DNA from: Syngnathus acus
Lineage: Eukaryota; Chordata; Actinopteri; Syngnathiformes; Syngnathidae
Direction of reading: 5' to 3'
Assembly (NCBI RefSeq): GCF_901709675.1
Contig: NC_051099.1
Coordinates: forward strand, 5,518,001 to 5,582,000
Length of the DNA stretch: 64,000 nucleotides
A program made the position numbers and the translations under genes. The notes below the pieces were generated by a model. It saw only the letters and a program-made list of their open reading frames with translations. It ran no database searches and had not been told where the DNA came from. Positions 21,227-34,770 of this stretch are shown here, piece after piece (position 1 is the stretch's first letter; each line of letters opens with the position of its first letter).

Positions 21227-21948
21227 CTACCAAAATGAGGAGAGAATCCAGAATTAGAGACATTGGACAGATGTCACATTCTGTTTTGGCCTTTAATTCA
21301 AGTCCAACTACTACTTCTTAAAGTGCGGGCTCCCAGGTGTCCCTTGAGGAGCGCCTTGAAAAGAACCCATTATGCGTGTCGGGACAATGTGACAGGATCA
21401 CATTAGCCTTACGGTCCCATGCGAGGAGGCACCGGTAGATTACAGGCTTGTTTTCTGCTTCTCCGACTCGATTGCCACAAGGCCGCCATAGACCGCATTA
21501 CCATTGAGGGCGCTAGGGGAGGGGTGGGGTAAGATTTACGAAGGTGGGTTGCTGCATGACAATGACCTGAAACTTATAGACTAGATATTCTCAAGATTCA
21601 GGAGTGGCCTAGCCATTCTCCAAAACTGAAATTAGTTTACGGGGATGAAACGGCAAAATCTGAAAGATCTGGAGAATATCTGGAATGGTGAGTGGGCCAA
21701 CATCCCTGTTGCAATGTGCGCACACTTGAAATGTTTAATTCCTGTCTTTATGCAATAACTTTTTTTTTCTTTTTTAGTTTTAGAAAACATGTAAAAAATC
21801 ATAAAGTCTTTTCCCATTTAAAATCAGTAAAAGAGTTGTTTTACTCTTGAAACATGATGACCTGTCATTTTTTCCCAATGTATTTCACTTCATTGGAATT
21901 CACATTGAAGGATATTATTGTGGCATAAAGTAAAGGCTGCACTCACCT

Positions 21949-22140
21949 GCCTTCAAGAGATGGGCATGGAGCACGTCGCTAGTCCAACCTGGCAACCTCC
22001 ACGCAGCGCAGCCCCATCCAGTGGACCAGCATCCACAGTTCAAACAGCTCGACAGCGTCCGTCCGATTTCCAACTTGCACAACTCAAACACAGTCCACCC
22101 GAAGCCTCGGCCGGCTGTTTGTCATATGCGTACACTGCGC
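21949..22140 (-). other. tecta: Candidate 5' non-coding exon of tecta
   Basis: On the minus strand, CTTGAAGGCAG is followed by GTGAGTGC, a strong donor whose first intron base is 21948. The matching acceptor ends one base before the tecta start codon (TAG at 21227-21229). Together they predict an untranslated exon spliced directly onto the ATG. The upstream edge is a guess. Confidence 0.45.
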
Positions 22141-22451
22141 GTTAGGTGACTTAAGCGCGATTGACTTCAATTTAACAGGAGATGAGAATTTGGGGAGGAG
22201 AGGCGGGGTGGCCAAGGGGAGGGGCAGGGGAGGGGCGGAGCAAGAATGTCAAGAGGAGAGCGAGTTGAGGGAGGTTGGAGATGGGGAATAATGATGGAAA
22301 GAAGTCAACGTAAAAGGATATGTTAGTAAAAGTCCTCTATAGAGAATTATTACACTTTTATCACACACGATTATTACATTATTACACTTAATAAATTATA
22401 AAAACCGAAACTCACAAAGTATGTATTGTTTTTATCCCTGTGCAATAAATA

Positions 22452-22484
<33 letters not shown>

Positions 22485-24820
22485 TTTATTCTTCTGAGTA
22501 ATGGTAGTACCTCATGAAGAAAAGCCGCTGTCCTGAAATGGGGTCTTTTCGACTATAGTCAGCTCAAGTTACGAAATTAACATGAGTCACTTTGTCTCTC
22601 TTTGATTTTTTTCAACAAGGCAATGCATCATTTTCGAGGATTCGCAAGCCAAGTAGTCTCCGGAGATATTCGCCCGATAGCGGGTGGGGGAAATCTCGGG
22701 TGGAGGTGTCCTGATGGGGTCTGGGAAAGTAGTTTGGAGGGCGCTGAGTCGGGGCTTTGTTGCGGTAGGACAGCGGGGAGTAACTGGAGAGGTGGGTTGG
22801 GAAGGAGGAGGAGGGGGGGGGGGGTCAAGACATGTGAAAGGCTCCAGGAGAGAGGCCAGGAGCCTTCCTACCATTAGGACACACCGATGCGTTCTCAGCT
22901 GAGGCTTCTTTTATGAACCCCCTCAAGACTGAGCTTAAATGGACGCACAGTGATGGGTGAAAGCCGGAATCGCACAAAGGCTGAGGATATCAAGAGTTAC
23001 CGATGGTGACCAGGTGGCCAAGGAGGGGGGGGTGACATTATCCTTTCTGCTTGCATCAGAACTATTGTCAGAAGATCATTGGATGTATGTTCCTAATTGG
23101 ATGGTAGATTTCATAAGTGAAATATTAGACAGATGGGAACATCCTTTCAGACGGAGTGGAAACAAACGGTTTCGATATCTAGGCAACGACCAAGAGAGGC
23201 CTGAAGTCTTTCAATTTGTTATCCGATGCGGTCCCGGTCAGCATCGTGTCTTGGAGGGAACCCATCAAGCCTGACTTTCACAATGAAGGTCCACGACCGG
23301 AGTCACCCAATCCAAAGAGTGGGGGAACGGGCCACCTCTGATCCCGGCAGTTACCCTTGGCCTTTTAGCGCTATCATTCAAGACGAAGCCACCCTTCTTC
23401 CAGAAACTCAAACCTTCTTCCCCTCATGACTGCTTCTTTGAAGAGCTGGGTTAAATCCCTCCCCACACCACTGCACTTTAATTGGAAAGGACTATCCCGG
23501 AAACATGACCCCTATCTGACACGTACGGAATGGGCGACATTGCAGCTTTGCCAAAAATCTTAGACCAGCCAGAATGAAAGGCCAGAATCCTGGAAGACCT
23601 GAGAGCGACTTCTTCATTGGTTGCCCACCTGAAACATCTGGAAGACTCAAAGATGAAAACACAAAAATCACAGAGGACAAGATTATAATTTATTTCTTCA
23701 GAAGAAACCAAAACAAAATGATACACAGAGCTGTAAAAGGGGCACACCACTGACAACATCCATTCCGCACGTAGAAATTACTACACTACGACAACACAAG
23801 GCCATATTTCCAATCGTTCTCAAAGTCAGGCTGTAAAAATTTCATCAAAACTTGTACTCAAAGGTAAGCAAACATTTCAGAGCAGCGTTTTATTTTCACA
23901 ATAGTAATTAATTAAAACACTACAAATCTGGGTCAAGTGTGTCTTTTTTTTGTGGAGGGGGGCACGAGTACATATTAAGATTCGTATAAAATCGTACTAA
24001 ATTCTCAGTGTTGTGAGCGTCACAATTTATCCACGTTTACAAATAAATGTCAGAATGTATGAAAACCAACACCCAGTGAAAAACAATGATAGTGTTAACC
24101 AACTATGGACCAAAATGTCCACCAGAGCTGCCCGAAATTTTCACTTTCCTGCCATTTCAGGGAGTCTTCAAACTCAAAAGTAAACGCAACTTTTTTCCGT
24201 CAACGTGAGCCAGTGGGAGAGGTCATGACCCCACATCCTGTGAAAGAGCGGACACTCGAGGTGTCAGGTTTGTGAGGGCCACGGAAGAAGGGCGGCATTG
24301 AGTTTGGTCGCCGCCCCTCCCGCTACACACCAAGTCACCTGACACTACATCAGGTGTTTGCTTACCATTTAGTCCGCGAGACGCACAAATTGTGGACCGG
24401 ATGCTTTTGCAATTAATTTGATCACGTGGCTGCGTCATCGAGGTTGAGTGTAATCAGTAGCTTTGTACACATGCAGACAAAAACATGTCAAACAGCCACC
24501 TGAGCCCAAATGTCAAAAAACTTTGAGCGTCCATCTTGGTTGGTGCCTTAAGTCTCCACAATGTAAACTGCTTCATTTAGCCAAGGCAACAAAAACTTGC
24601 AAGGCTTGACTCGTTGCAGTTTTTGCTTCACACGCTGCCTTACAAAACCCGTTCAGATTCCCTTGTCCCGAGCTAAGGCTGCTTCCCAGGGAGATAAGCT
24701 TGCTTGCTAACCCAAGTGGCCCTTGAATTAGCGCCAACATTTTCTTGTACAACATGACAAATTCAGGTTCTGCCAATCCCCAACACAAACCAACCAATCC
24801 CAAAACCCAGGAGTCCTACA
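22141..24820. other. tecta upstream region and tbcel 3' UTR
   Basis: From 22141 to about 23600 lies the presumed tecta promoter side, with purine-rich tracts, an (AT)n run and a 12-base G run at 22813-22824. From roughly 23700 to 24820 lies the probable tbcel 3' UTR on the minus strand; tttatt at 23889-23894 reads as AATAAA on that strand. No coding exon is recognised. Confidence 0.5.
22454..22476. repeat. (AT)n microsatellite
   Basis: About eleven TA units, followed directly by a poly-T tract. Confidence 0.9.
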
Positions 24821-27632
24821 TCAAAGATGTGAGGAGCTACAGCGGTTTTTCACCTTTGGCACGATGAGAATCTCGTCTCCATCTCGAATTCTGTACGAGT
24901 GGAGCGCCCGGAAGCCGCACTTCAACTCCTCCGGTCCCACGACGGCAGCCATTTCTCGGCTGATGTAGAAGAGCCTAATCCCGTTGTTGGGCAGCTGAAG
25001 AAGTGCCCTCAGCTGCTTCCTCAGGTTGCCCACCGTCCACTCCAGGCGGAGGCTTACCGCCTCTACTCGGTCGCCCCAGCGGACGTCCACCATTGTGCAA
25101 CGGGGGGTCAGATCCACGTCGGCCAATGGGGCCAGTTGACCGTACTTGGATACCAGCTCGTTGTACCTGTAGGAGTCAGACCGGTGAGGCTCCACATTTT
25201 GGCGCAAACAGCGACCCGCTTTATATGTATGTGACTAATATTTCAGATTTTTTTTTTTCTGATTAGTGATAAATCTCTGACAGACCAGTCCAGTCCAGTC
25301 TGACAAATATGTGATCTCCGGGTTCGTTTGTGTCTTTAGTATGTCAAACATGAAGATGCGGGTGAACCGATTCGCATGGGTAAAGACCCAATTCAATGGC
25401 TTTGCAGTGCCTGATCAAAATTTGCATTAAAGGTTAAAAATGTCAACGTTGCCACCTCTTCTTATCTGACTAGAACACTCAATATTCCCTCCCCACCGTC
25501 TCCTTTCAATTTCCTTTCAGTCCCTCCGCTTGAGACTCGCATTTCATTTTGAGTCTGGTCACTCCTCTTGCAACTAATCCTTCCTGTACAGCTCGCTGGA
25601 CTCTTTTCATGCTACGCCTGTTTCTCAATGACTTGCAATGTCACACAAGACATTCAAGCAGCGCTGAACCTCTGATGGACAGATTAACTCAACTCCTACG
25701 TCAATCACTCAACACCCTCACCAAGCGGTCCGATTCAGTGTCGGTCGTCCACAAGGTGGTGCTGTTTGTATTTACGTACTTCCAGCAGTTATTCAAATGA
25801 ATGTTTTTGGTCAGCTTCCAGAGTGAAAAAAATAATCTTCCCGCTCAAGTTTTCAGAACTAAGAAAATTTAAAAAGCTATAAATATCTACTTGCTAGCTG
25901 GTGTATCCGTTTTCCGTGTATCAGAGAAGTCCCAGTACAAAGAAGTCATTGAGCAGGGAGAGAGAGGTGGCATTGTCCCCACACCAAAGGTTAGTCCCGC
26001 CCCCTCAACTACACATTTGCTCCGGACCAACTGGAGGAAGCGAAAATATGGAGTTCTCGCTGTTTTCGCCAAGTTAGTTCATTTTCTTTGTCGTAAAGGT
26101 TAGCGTCTGCTGAATTGTGTTACCTTCTATTCAGGTGCTTGTTCTTCATTCATCAGCTGTTGCAAAGCTTATTTCTTTATTTAAGTCTTCCTTTGCACCT
26201 GCTAAGCTAGCATTAGCATCTCATGGGCCGCTCTGTACTCGGCAGGATGGATATTTCAAATTGTTTTGACTGTTTTTCCTAAACGGCTGGACATGACGGC
26301 AACTTGACCGAAGCCCGACACTTCATTTCTTGGTCAAACCTGTGCGGACGCTCCAGTTCCGGACACTCCTGGTAGTAGCGGATGAAGAACCTCTCAGCAG
26401 CTTCCCTGTCGTTGTCAGACACCGCACCCCCGTTCAGCACCGACACATTTGGCAACCTGCAGAGCGGAGGCACTAAGTTAGTAAAAAAATTTAGAAACTG
26501 GCATTGGCACCAAAGCTCGGCCTTACTGTGCTAAAAGTAGGTTGCGGCGCTCTTGCGTGTTGTACGGCTTAAACAGCGGAATCCCCATCACTTTCACTTC
26601 TTGCAGCTTGGGGAAGAAATTCAGCCTCTCGATGTCCTCCCACTCACTCAGCCCTGAGCCACGGAACACGGTGGCCATTCAGACGGGCAATATGCTGATA
26701 GCGCCCCGTCGCCTCTCTCCTGACCTGAGTTGTTGAGGTTGACGCAGCGTAAGTTGGGGAAGAGGCGCTGCAGCGCTTCCCGGGTGTCGCCCACGTGCTC
26801 CACGCTGTTGTTGGCCAGCACCAGTTCGCTGAGGCTGGGGTACATCTGCCCGAACTTGCGTACCTCCGCCCAGTCGCGCAGGTGGTTGTCGGTGATCTGC
26901 AGCAGGTGGAGGGACGGGCAGGTTGTGCAGGAAAGGGACACGTTGTGGTAGTCGTTCAGGCATAGAAAAAGCTCCGCCAGCCTGGGGGAGAAATCAGGAG
27001 CACAAATGAAAGGCAGCTTAGGGACGCGCTCATGTGCTCATCGTTCTACTTACTCGGGCGTGTTTCGTGTGAGCGCGTGCACCGTGTCCCAGCTGACGTG
27101 CGTGTTGATGAGGACGAGCCGCCGCACCCGAGCAAACACCTCGGCCATGGGCGGCTCCAGCGCGGCGCCGCTAAGCGGGTTCATGCTCAGGTTGAGGATG
27201 TCCAAGTGGGGGACGTTGGAAACAATGGCGCAGATCTGACAAACCCGAGAAAAATCACTGACGTGTTGTAACCATGAAAGTCGTTTGGCTCACCTCGGCC
27301 CAGTCGTGGATTTCATTGTAGGACAGGTCCAGCTCCACCACATGGGCACAGAAAGCAGCAATGTCGGACCTGTCGCCCGCTTTTTTGATGCCGCAGTCGT
27401 TCAGAACCAGCACGTTGGGCAAGAATAGGTGACCTGCAGATGGGGCGTGCCGGCATTAGGATGAATAGCGCCTCGGAATGGACCGCCGCTAACCTTTGGT
27501 GGGCGAGCCAGGCGGGGAAGGCAGCACCACGACGCCCAAGCCTTGGCCGTACGGGAAGTTCTCCGTGTTGTACTTGTCGCTGATGACCTGCACGAAGGTG
27601 CGAGCCACCTCTTCATCACAGGACTGGTCCAT
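24821..27632 (-). CDS. tbcel: Tubulin-specific chaperone cofactor E-like protein
   Basis: Seven coding exons on the minus strand: 27632-27494, 27433-27294, 27235-27054, 26981-26725, 26653-26527, 26456-26340, 25166-24821. They total 1308 nt and 435 aa, close to human TBCEL (424). TBCEL resembles tubulin cofactor E without the CAP-Gly domain and destabilises tubulin and microtubules. The N-terminus [13 protein letters not shown] leads to [11 protein letters not shown] and [10 protein letters not shown]. Leucine-rich repeats run from about 50 to 285 ([48 protein letters not shown]). The ERFFIRYYQ linker follows, and a ubiquitin-like domain fills about 345-425, ending [16 protein letters not shown]. 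An acceptor ten bases before the ATG (exon edge 27642) shows that a 5' non-coding exon lies further right. tecta lies just downstream on the same strand, adjacent as in human. Confidence 0.97.
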
Positions 27633-27642
27633 TCTCTCAGCC

Positions 27643-30361
27643 CTAAAACATAGTGACCCTTATTATTTCATGTCTTATTCGAGCGCGTTGTCATCGTTTG
27701 GACTTTTTATGCACTTGTCAAGTTCATTTCCTCTGGGAAAACTTCATTTGAACTTCGACTGTATGGAGCTCATATTACATTTGGGTTCACGAGGGCCTCT
27801 ACGGAGAACCGAGCTCACGTGGGCCCCAACGCCGGCAGGGAAAAGGGCTCTAAAAATAGCCCATCAGCGTGATCGCATGAGTGACAAGGAAGTTGAAACG
27901 TGAGGAGACGCAAGCGGGCCGCGGTAATGCCGCTCGATGACCTTCGACCGGCCACGTGCCCATTTACAGAACCTGTTGCGTCCGCACCCCCAAATAAGCA
28001 AAGACATTTTACAAAATGTATCCACCGACCTGGAGTAAAAACAGGCAATGAAGCCAGTAAAAATGAATTACAGTTCATTTGTGCAACTCACTCACTGTGT
28101 GAATATTAGAATCTTTTTGACAGTGCGATGACATCACTCAAAGTCCCTCTCTCTTATCCACCATGATCAGGACTATCGGTTTCAGACAAATCATCTCGCA
28201 ACGCTCGAATAGCTCGAGTTTGATGTTCCCGTCGTAATAGTTTCTCACAGATCGGCCAAATTTTACCTTTGATGTGTGCAGAGCAAAAAGCAAAGCTGCT
28301 TTTCAACGGCGCATCTGATCACATTCCCCTGCTGAGAAAAGACACGCAAAAGTGAAGAAAAGCAGCAGAGAGCAGGGAATGAAAAAATATTTCTGCATAT
28401 TTGCATACAACCGCCACAAGACGGCGTCCTTGCACCCCCCCCCCCACTACGTGACGAAATGTGATATTATAAGTGAATGGAAGACACTCGGAGGGAAACC
28501 TCCTTTCTTCTTGACTGGCAATTATTTTAACAGCTTCCATTATGTTGCAGACAATAGAGCACGGGAGAAAGCTCCTTTATGCCTGATGAACATATGTCAG
28601 TTTCTTATGAAGACACAGACATCCATCTTGCACTTGCACTATTTATTGCCTACAAATATTCATTTTGACTATGACTTATTAGTGTCACAGTGGAGGTCAT
28701 TTAACGACGACAGGTCCCGACTTACGCACACGTTTGGGTTACGTCACCGCTGTCGTAAACCGAAGACTCAAGGGGAAAATAAAACAATTCGTTTTTTGTA
28801 CAAAGTCGTTGTTTATGCCGAATTGAAACACGAGTCTGACACGTTTGAGGGGAAAAACACATTTTTCGTTTACACGCGAAAATAATCAAGGCCGCGTTAA
28901 AAAAAAAAAAAAAATTGAACTGGGTTCGGCAGAAGTCAATCTAATGGTGCTATAACCGAACACCAAGACCTGCGCGGTGTTGATAAATATAGTCAAGAGA
29001 TAAAACGGTCTTCCAATGCGCCTGCTTTCTCAATAAAGACAAACGACGTAAAAATGTATACTGCTGTTTTTAATTGTGGTGCTTAAAACTACCTTGTCCC
29101 GTCATGACATGCAGTGAAATAATTTAATCTTCGGCAAGTGCTCTCGAGTCAACGATGTCAACTTTTTAGCTTCGTACTTTCAAAGCGACATGGTTATTTT
29201 TGTGGACATTTTGACTGCACTCACCGTGAGCCCCCCGGAAGACACTCGCTATGTTATGTTTGTGTTTTTCTTTTCGCTGGTGGGCTGTCAGTGGAGAACG
29301 GAAGTGACGTTGTTTAAATGGCTTTAAACTTAAACGGGGCTCCTCCTCGCGCAATTTTAAAATAAAACAAAACAACCAAAAAAACGTGGTTAATGTATCT
29401 AAAGTTATGCTAACTAGAATGAATGAATAAATATATCCAAATATATGTTTATAGCCAAATTGTATTTGTTGTTTTTCTTTTCACGAGGCGCGTGTCAGCG
29501 TAAAGCCACGCCCACCAGAAATAACAGGCGACAAGCATCACGAAATTTACAAACAAAACATAAAAAAAGACGTGTGCAGATGAAAAAAAAACATATAAAA
29601 AATAAACATTTAGAAAATCCAAGACGGTGTTTTATATTTGTCTGCTGAGAGTTAGGGTCCACTGTTGTGGAAATGACGTCATGTATTTTCTAAAAGGAGT
29701 TTCCATCCTCCTCGCGTTTAATCAAAACAAAACTAAAAAATGTGTTTTTGCAAGCAATAGTTAATAATAAATCAAAATTTCCCCCCCAACAGCTCTAAAA
29801 CAGTGACTTCATTTTTGCTGCCGCTGTAAACACTGTACCGGAAATACAAAATTTAAAACGGATTTAAACTTGCATGGTTCTCCTCCTCCCGCAACTTCAA
29901 AACAAAACAGATTCTAGCGCAAGACACAATACATTAACATAAAACAGTGTAACAGGGAAGACTTGCATGCATACTTGGAATAGTCGTGTAACTGACATTT
30001 AGAAATGGGCTAATCCTGGTGTTATGTCATTTTATATACTATATTCTGTGACAACAATATCGTCAACAAAACATAAGACATACTACTTTGGCTGGTTGTG
30101 TCACAAGAATATCTTATCCAAGTTTGTGTGTTGGTTTAGAGGAAATTAACCCAGGTGAAAAGGAAGCGAAAAAGTGGGGGTGCCCGAGCAAGCGCTCGCC
30201 TAATCCAGAATTATCCTGTGACTCAATCGAGACAGGAGAAAGGATAATCTGTCAGACGCAAAATAAACAAGCAGGGGAACACTATCTGTTCCATTGTAGG
30301 TAAAAAGAAAGAACATTTTGTTCCTGTTCCTCTAGCTGTAATTGGACCACAGGTGACCAAC
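27643..30361. other. Divergent upstream region between tbcel and plekhb1
   Basis: This interval separates tbcel (minus) and plekhb1 (plus), so it should hold both promoters and the tbcel 5' non-coding exon. A run of about 12 C lies at 28434-28445. The 177-aa plus-strand frame at 28352-28885 shows no family features. No exon can be supported. Confidence 0.45.
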
Positions 30362-31593
30362 ATGGCACTCATGAGGTCAGGCTGGCTTTGGAGACAGAGT
30401 GAGTACATTGGGTGCTGATGATAACAAACCAAGCGTTACTTATTCTTGGAATGTTCGGTCATGCTTCCCACCGTGTAGCGTCTGTGCTGAAACGCTGGAA
30501 GTTGAACTGGTGTGACCTCTGGGTGGATGGCAGCTTTTGCTTCTACAAGAGCGACAGCCGTCGAGAGCTGGTGCACCGCGTCAACCTCAAGCTCACATGC
30601 GCAGATGTGCGCTGCGGCCTAGAATGTCAAGGTAGAGCATTATTGTTTGTCCTTAATGGCAACATGATGCTAAAAGTGTTTTTTTTTTTTTTTTTTTGCT
30701 CGTAGGGGTGACGCCACCTGAGACGAACCCCCGCGAGAACATCATCGTGGTGCAATTCAAGGACAGCTCAACGATGAACCTGTGCGCCAACAGCGAGGAT
30801 GAGTCCATGTAGGTATCGCAGAGTTCACCGCAGAGCCTCTTTGACCGCTGTTGCTAACCTAAGCAGCAGCACCTATTGAAACACAAGCAAACTGCCTCGA
30901 AGACAGAGATACAGTATCGTACTCGTAGAATGCAAACAGACACAAGAGTTGACTGCGCATTTGAACCCAGTTGCTAAACAAAACAGCAGCACCTACCCCC
31001 CAAAAAAACAACACCAACTAACATCATCCAAATTGCCATTAAACAGAACAAGTAGCAGCTTAAAATAATGTGCAATAAAAACAGCAAACCATCACCATTG
31101 TCCATTATGTACTGTTGTTTTTGTTCCCTTTTTTCAGCGCATGGAAACTGACCATACTGGAGACCAGGAGGAACCCGGTAAGATCCACATTCTTTGGTTC
31201 GCTTATTTGGGGTGTATAAAAAGTGTGACTTGAGATTGCGTTTTCTCACCGGCAGGTGTTCATGTACGATCCCTACAATGATTCCTATGAGGCCATACCC
31301 CTTAACCACTTTCACACATTCTATGTAACGCCAGGAACAGGTACAGTCTGCTCTGTTGAGAGTTCAGAGTCAAAAGTTCTAATGTTCCTACTTCCAAGCA
31401 GTCTGTAATGCAGCATTAAAGGCCGGTTTAGCCCAATAAAGTGATTATCATTGCCGTCTGCTCCCCAGGCACCCACCAGTTGATCGTCCAGAGGGACGGA
31501 GCATTTGACCACCTCGCCATGGGATTACTGGCAGGCATAGCAACGGGAGCGGCCATGCGCTCCTTCCTCTGGGCGCCCATGTTCTTCTGCTGA
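30362..31593 (+). CDS. plekhb1: PH domain-containing family B member 1 (evectin-1)
   Basis: Six plus-strand exons: 30362-30398, 30479-30631, 30706-30808, 31138-31177, 31256-31340, 31469-31593. They total 543 nt and 180 aa. The N-terminal PH domain (about 3-110) starts MALMRSGWLWRQ, then VLKRWKLNWCDLW; human PLEKHB1 opens MALVRGGWLWRQ. The central YDPYNDSYEAIP segment matches the YSPYQDYYEVVP region, and the tail LAMGLLAGIATGAAM is the hydrophobic C-terminal anchor of evectins. These proteins sit on post-Golgi membranes, bind transducin beta-gamma and are abundant in photoreceptors and neurons. The model is shorter than human (243 aa) because no counterpart of part of the middle region is present. 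The gene converges on sc5d. Confidence 0.92.
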
Positions 31594-32178
31594 GACGAGT
31601 CAATTCTGCACCTTTAGCTTAAACATTCATATGAGATCAGAGGCACATTTAGCTTAACAATTCATACGAGATCAGGAGGCTCTTTTGTAACTTCAGTTTG
31701 CTTTTGGTCGTTGCTACTCATGTGCAATTAGGCTTTCTCCCGTGTGGTCGCTGCAGCTATGTGATTGTTTTTCTGGCTTGTGTTTAAAGTACAAATCATG
31801 AACCAAATGCGTTTAAGTGCTTGTTTTTATTATTATTAGTGATCATGTCTTAGCCCACCATCAGAGTTGTTTTAGCAGTGCTACAAAGATCATGTACAGA
31901 TTTTGGTGTAATCTTGGCATAACTAATGGTCCTACAAAAAAAGTTCATTTGAACAGCAAAGCTTGTGGGGGACTAACAATTCTTCACAGTGCATCTTCAG
32001 AGTCTGCACACAAGTCAAAATCCACTTTTAGCCCTCCTCGTGTACTGGAGCATCGCTAGTAAGAACTGGTCGTATCGTTCTCAGCAACTCCTTATTAAGC
32101 AAACACAAGAAGCCTAACCATGATTTCCAGACCATTACCGATTGTCTTTTGTGATTGACGCTTTTGGAAAAGCAATCG
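31594..32178. other. Shared 3' region of plekhb1 and sc5d
   Basis: The two genes are convergent, 585 bases apart stop to stop. tttatt at 31827-31832 reads as AATAAA for sc5d on the minus strand. No clear AATAAA for plekhb1 was found, so the two 3' UTRs may abut or overlap. Confidence 0.5.
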
Positions 32179-33436
32179 TTACTCCTCTTTGCGCATGGCG
32201 CCACTGTGTCCATTGGCTTTGCCGCTGTCTAACTTTCCCTCTGCCCGGAGCCTGCGGATCAGGTCGTGGGGGCCCTTGCCCATCAGGGCCGACGGGTATC
32301 GGTAGGAGCCCCCCAGGCGGTCCCACAGCGTGAAGTACTGGCCGTAGTTGTAGTCAAAGAACAGGTGGTGGTCGGTGTGATGCGCCGAGCCATTGATGAC
32401 ACCCGTTATGGCGCTGGGAACGCGGTAGTCGCCATCGTGGATGGAAATGGTCCAGATGTTGACAAAGACATAGAGGACCAAGTAGAGCACCTTGTGGAGC
32501 GGGAAGAGAAAAGGGTAGATGTGGTACGGGAGACCCTGCATGAAGCCGTCAACCGGGTGGAAGGCGTGGCTGGCGAATGGCGTAGGGATCTTCCACACGT
32601 GATGTGGCTTGTGAAAGAGCTGTGGACAACGCAAGACAACAAAGCAGTTTGACATCAGGAATAGTTGATGACAGATTCATATAGTATCGTTCTAATTACA
32701 TCAATCTGACATGAATTGGAATACTTCATATTGAGATAGATATTTGAAGAAATGGATAAGTTGAGGGCAAAGTTAACTCCGCCCCTAACTGATGAAATAC
32801 AGTACATTATGTCTCTGTTACTTCAAAATAGAGCAAATTCATGTTGTCACCTTATAAATAAGCTTATGATGTAGGAAGCGGTGAATCCAATAAATGCACA
32901 TGTCGGTGAAAAGTAGGAAAGAGATCATACTCAGGAAGAGCCCGGTCCAACCTGCAAGTGCACAAGATCCATCAGCACCGATAAACATCGTGTGATTGAA
33001 CCCAGAAACAACATTAGAGCGTACCCAAGGGAGAGTCGTGGACATTGTCGTACACTTTGCTGTATCCTCGGACTTCGGCAAAAAACAAGGCCACGGTGGG
33101 AATGCTGATCCACGGCAGAGAGGTCAGAGCGTATTTGATCTCCCTCCGAACCTGATTCTGGGGGAGGAAATTGGAAATAAAACAGGGAAGAAACCAGGTA
33201 AAACATGGAAGAAAGGATGTGAGTACCTCTAAGAAGTGGGGATGTTTCATGAGGTCGTGGTCAAAGACGAAGTAGTAGCTGAGGGCCCCCAAACTCAGGT
33301 AGAGGATCGTCGCCCCAAGGTTGGTCACCACCAGGAGGCTTAGGATCTGCCGCAGGGCGCCGTCCTCGGACCAAGACGCCGGGTACACGTACGGCGTGAA
33401 GACGTAATAGTCGGCCACGTTCAGCACGAGATCCAT
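32179..33436 (-). CDS. sc5d: Lathosterol oxidase (sterol C5-desaturase)
   Basis: Four minus-strand exons: 33436-33227, 33157-33025, 32951-32851, 32619-32179. They total 885 nt and 294 aa (human 299). The enzyme is an ER-membrane di-iron desaturase that converts lathosterol to 7-dehydrocholesterol late in cholesterol synthesis. The fatty-acid-hydroxylase histidine boxes are all present: HRFLHH (138-143), HKPHH (151-155) and HHTDHH (228-233). Between them lie [18 protein letters not shown] and a hydrophobic hairpin. N-terminal hydrophobic stretches around 33-58 and 85-100 give further membrane passes. The Lys/Glu-rich C-terminus is short and variable, as in the family. The ATG at 33436 matches the human MDLVL start. 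Confidence 0.97.
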
Positions 33437-34770
33437 GGCCGAACCTGAATATGTTTATGAAAAATTAAAGTGCAAGTTGGTTAAGTATTTATTTACCTGT
33501 GATAAAGCAATAAGAAATAAAAAATATTATTAAAAAAAGAATAGTTTGCATTTTCTAATTTTGCCAAATCAAGCTGATTTATCTCTTGTACTAAACATAG
33601 GATACAGTCGTATCAAAATAACACATGATTGTTTTAATATTTTGGATTTGTCAAAAATTGTGAGCAAATTCTTCAGACATGAACAATTTTCTTGTCGGTC
33701 TAATGCACCAAAGTATACGTTACACAAGCACAAATATATAAAAAAAGCATGACTTAATAATTTAATAACACAAAATATTAGTTATTTAATGAATAACTGT
33801 ACCTGGTGTTGGTTACTTTCCTTAGGACAGGAACAACATTGAAAGGTACAGCTCCGTGCTATAACCAGACAATAACCAATCAATGAAGAGTGGTGAGTGA
33901 TGTCACCCAAAGGTTGTCCAATGAGCGCCCAGCATTTAGTCATATCAGCTTCGGTGTCTTTCGTGATTGGCCAATTGGGTGATCTGCTCATTGCGAAAGG
34001 CTTCCGCGATGCCCCTTGCCTTAGCTGGACCCGAGCTCAAACGCCCATCAAAATGTTACCATAAAGTGACATTAAAAGGTCCACTTCAACACTTTAACTT
34101 AGAAGAAGAGGGACCACCTACAAGATCCCGGTGGACGTATTTTATTACAGATTCTTATGCTCATATTGTCTACAAACAAGGCTCCTAAAAAAACGGAGCA
34201 CCGTCCACAAACATAACAGTTTAAGCGTGGCTTCGTGCAAAATACAGTTGTGTCACACGGTAGAACATAAACTCATTGATGGTGACAAGGGATTACGCCT
34301 TCCACTCAATTCGGCGACATTTAATGCCTCCCAGTAGTTTGTTTATTGTGCGCATTCATGTCGTTTGCACAACAGCCCTAAAAAAAACCCAACAAAAACA
34401 ATGGCATTAAAATTCCACTAGGTGTCACAATTGCTCCACAAAAATCATATTGCTGTAGCACTGCACAACAAATATGGTCAAGTAGCCATAGGGTCAAGCC
34501 ATTAACCCTGAATGGCATCACGATGACGTCATCACAAAGTCTATTAGCCATATGACTGTGATGTAGAGCAATATGCCCTCTTCTGGGTGTCATCATGACT
34601 ATGGGTTAGAGTCATTTTGCCCTGCCGATATCATTGGCACAAATCATCGTAGTCGTTCGACTATGAACTAGAGCCGCAACTGGCAGGATCTTAACGAAAG
34701 CTCAAATTAAGTGGGGACTATTATCTTGTCGGCACCAATGTGGCACTGAAACCACCAAATTGAGAAGAAA
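33437..34770. other. Head-to-head upstream region of sc5d and the acidic coiled-coil gene
   Basis: This 1.3-kb divergent interval should contain both promoters. It is AT-rich from 33440 to 33800. An ATTGG box (CCAAT on the other strand) occurs near 33965. No exon is recognised. Confidence 0.4.

Noticed and set aside
28352-28885. 177-aa plus-strand frame between tbcel and plekhb1
   Set aside because: AT-rich chance frame without domain features or codon bias.
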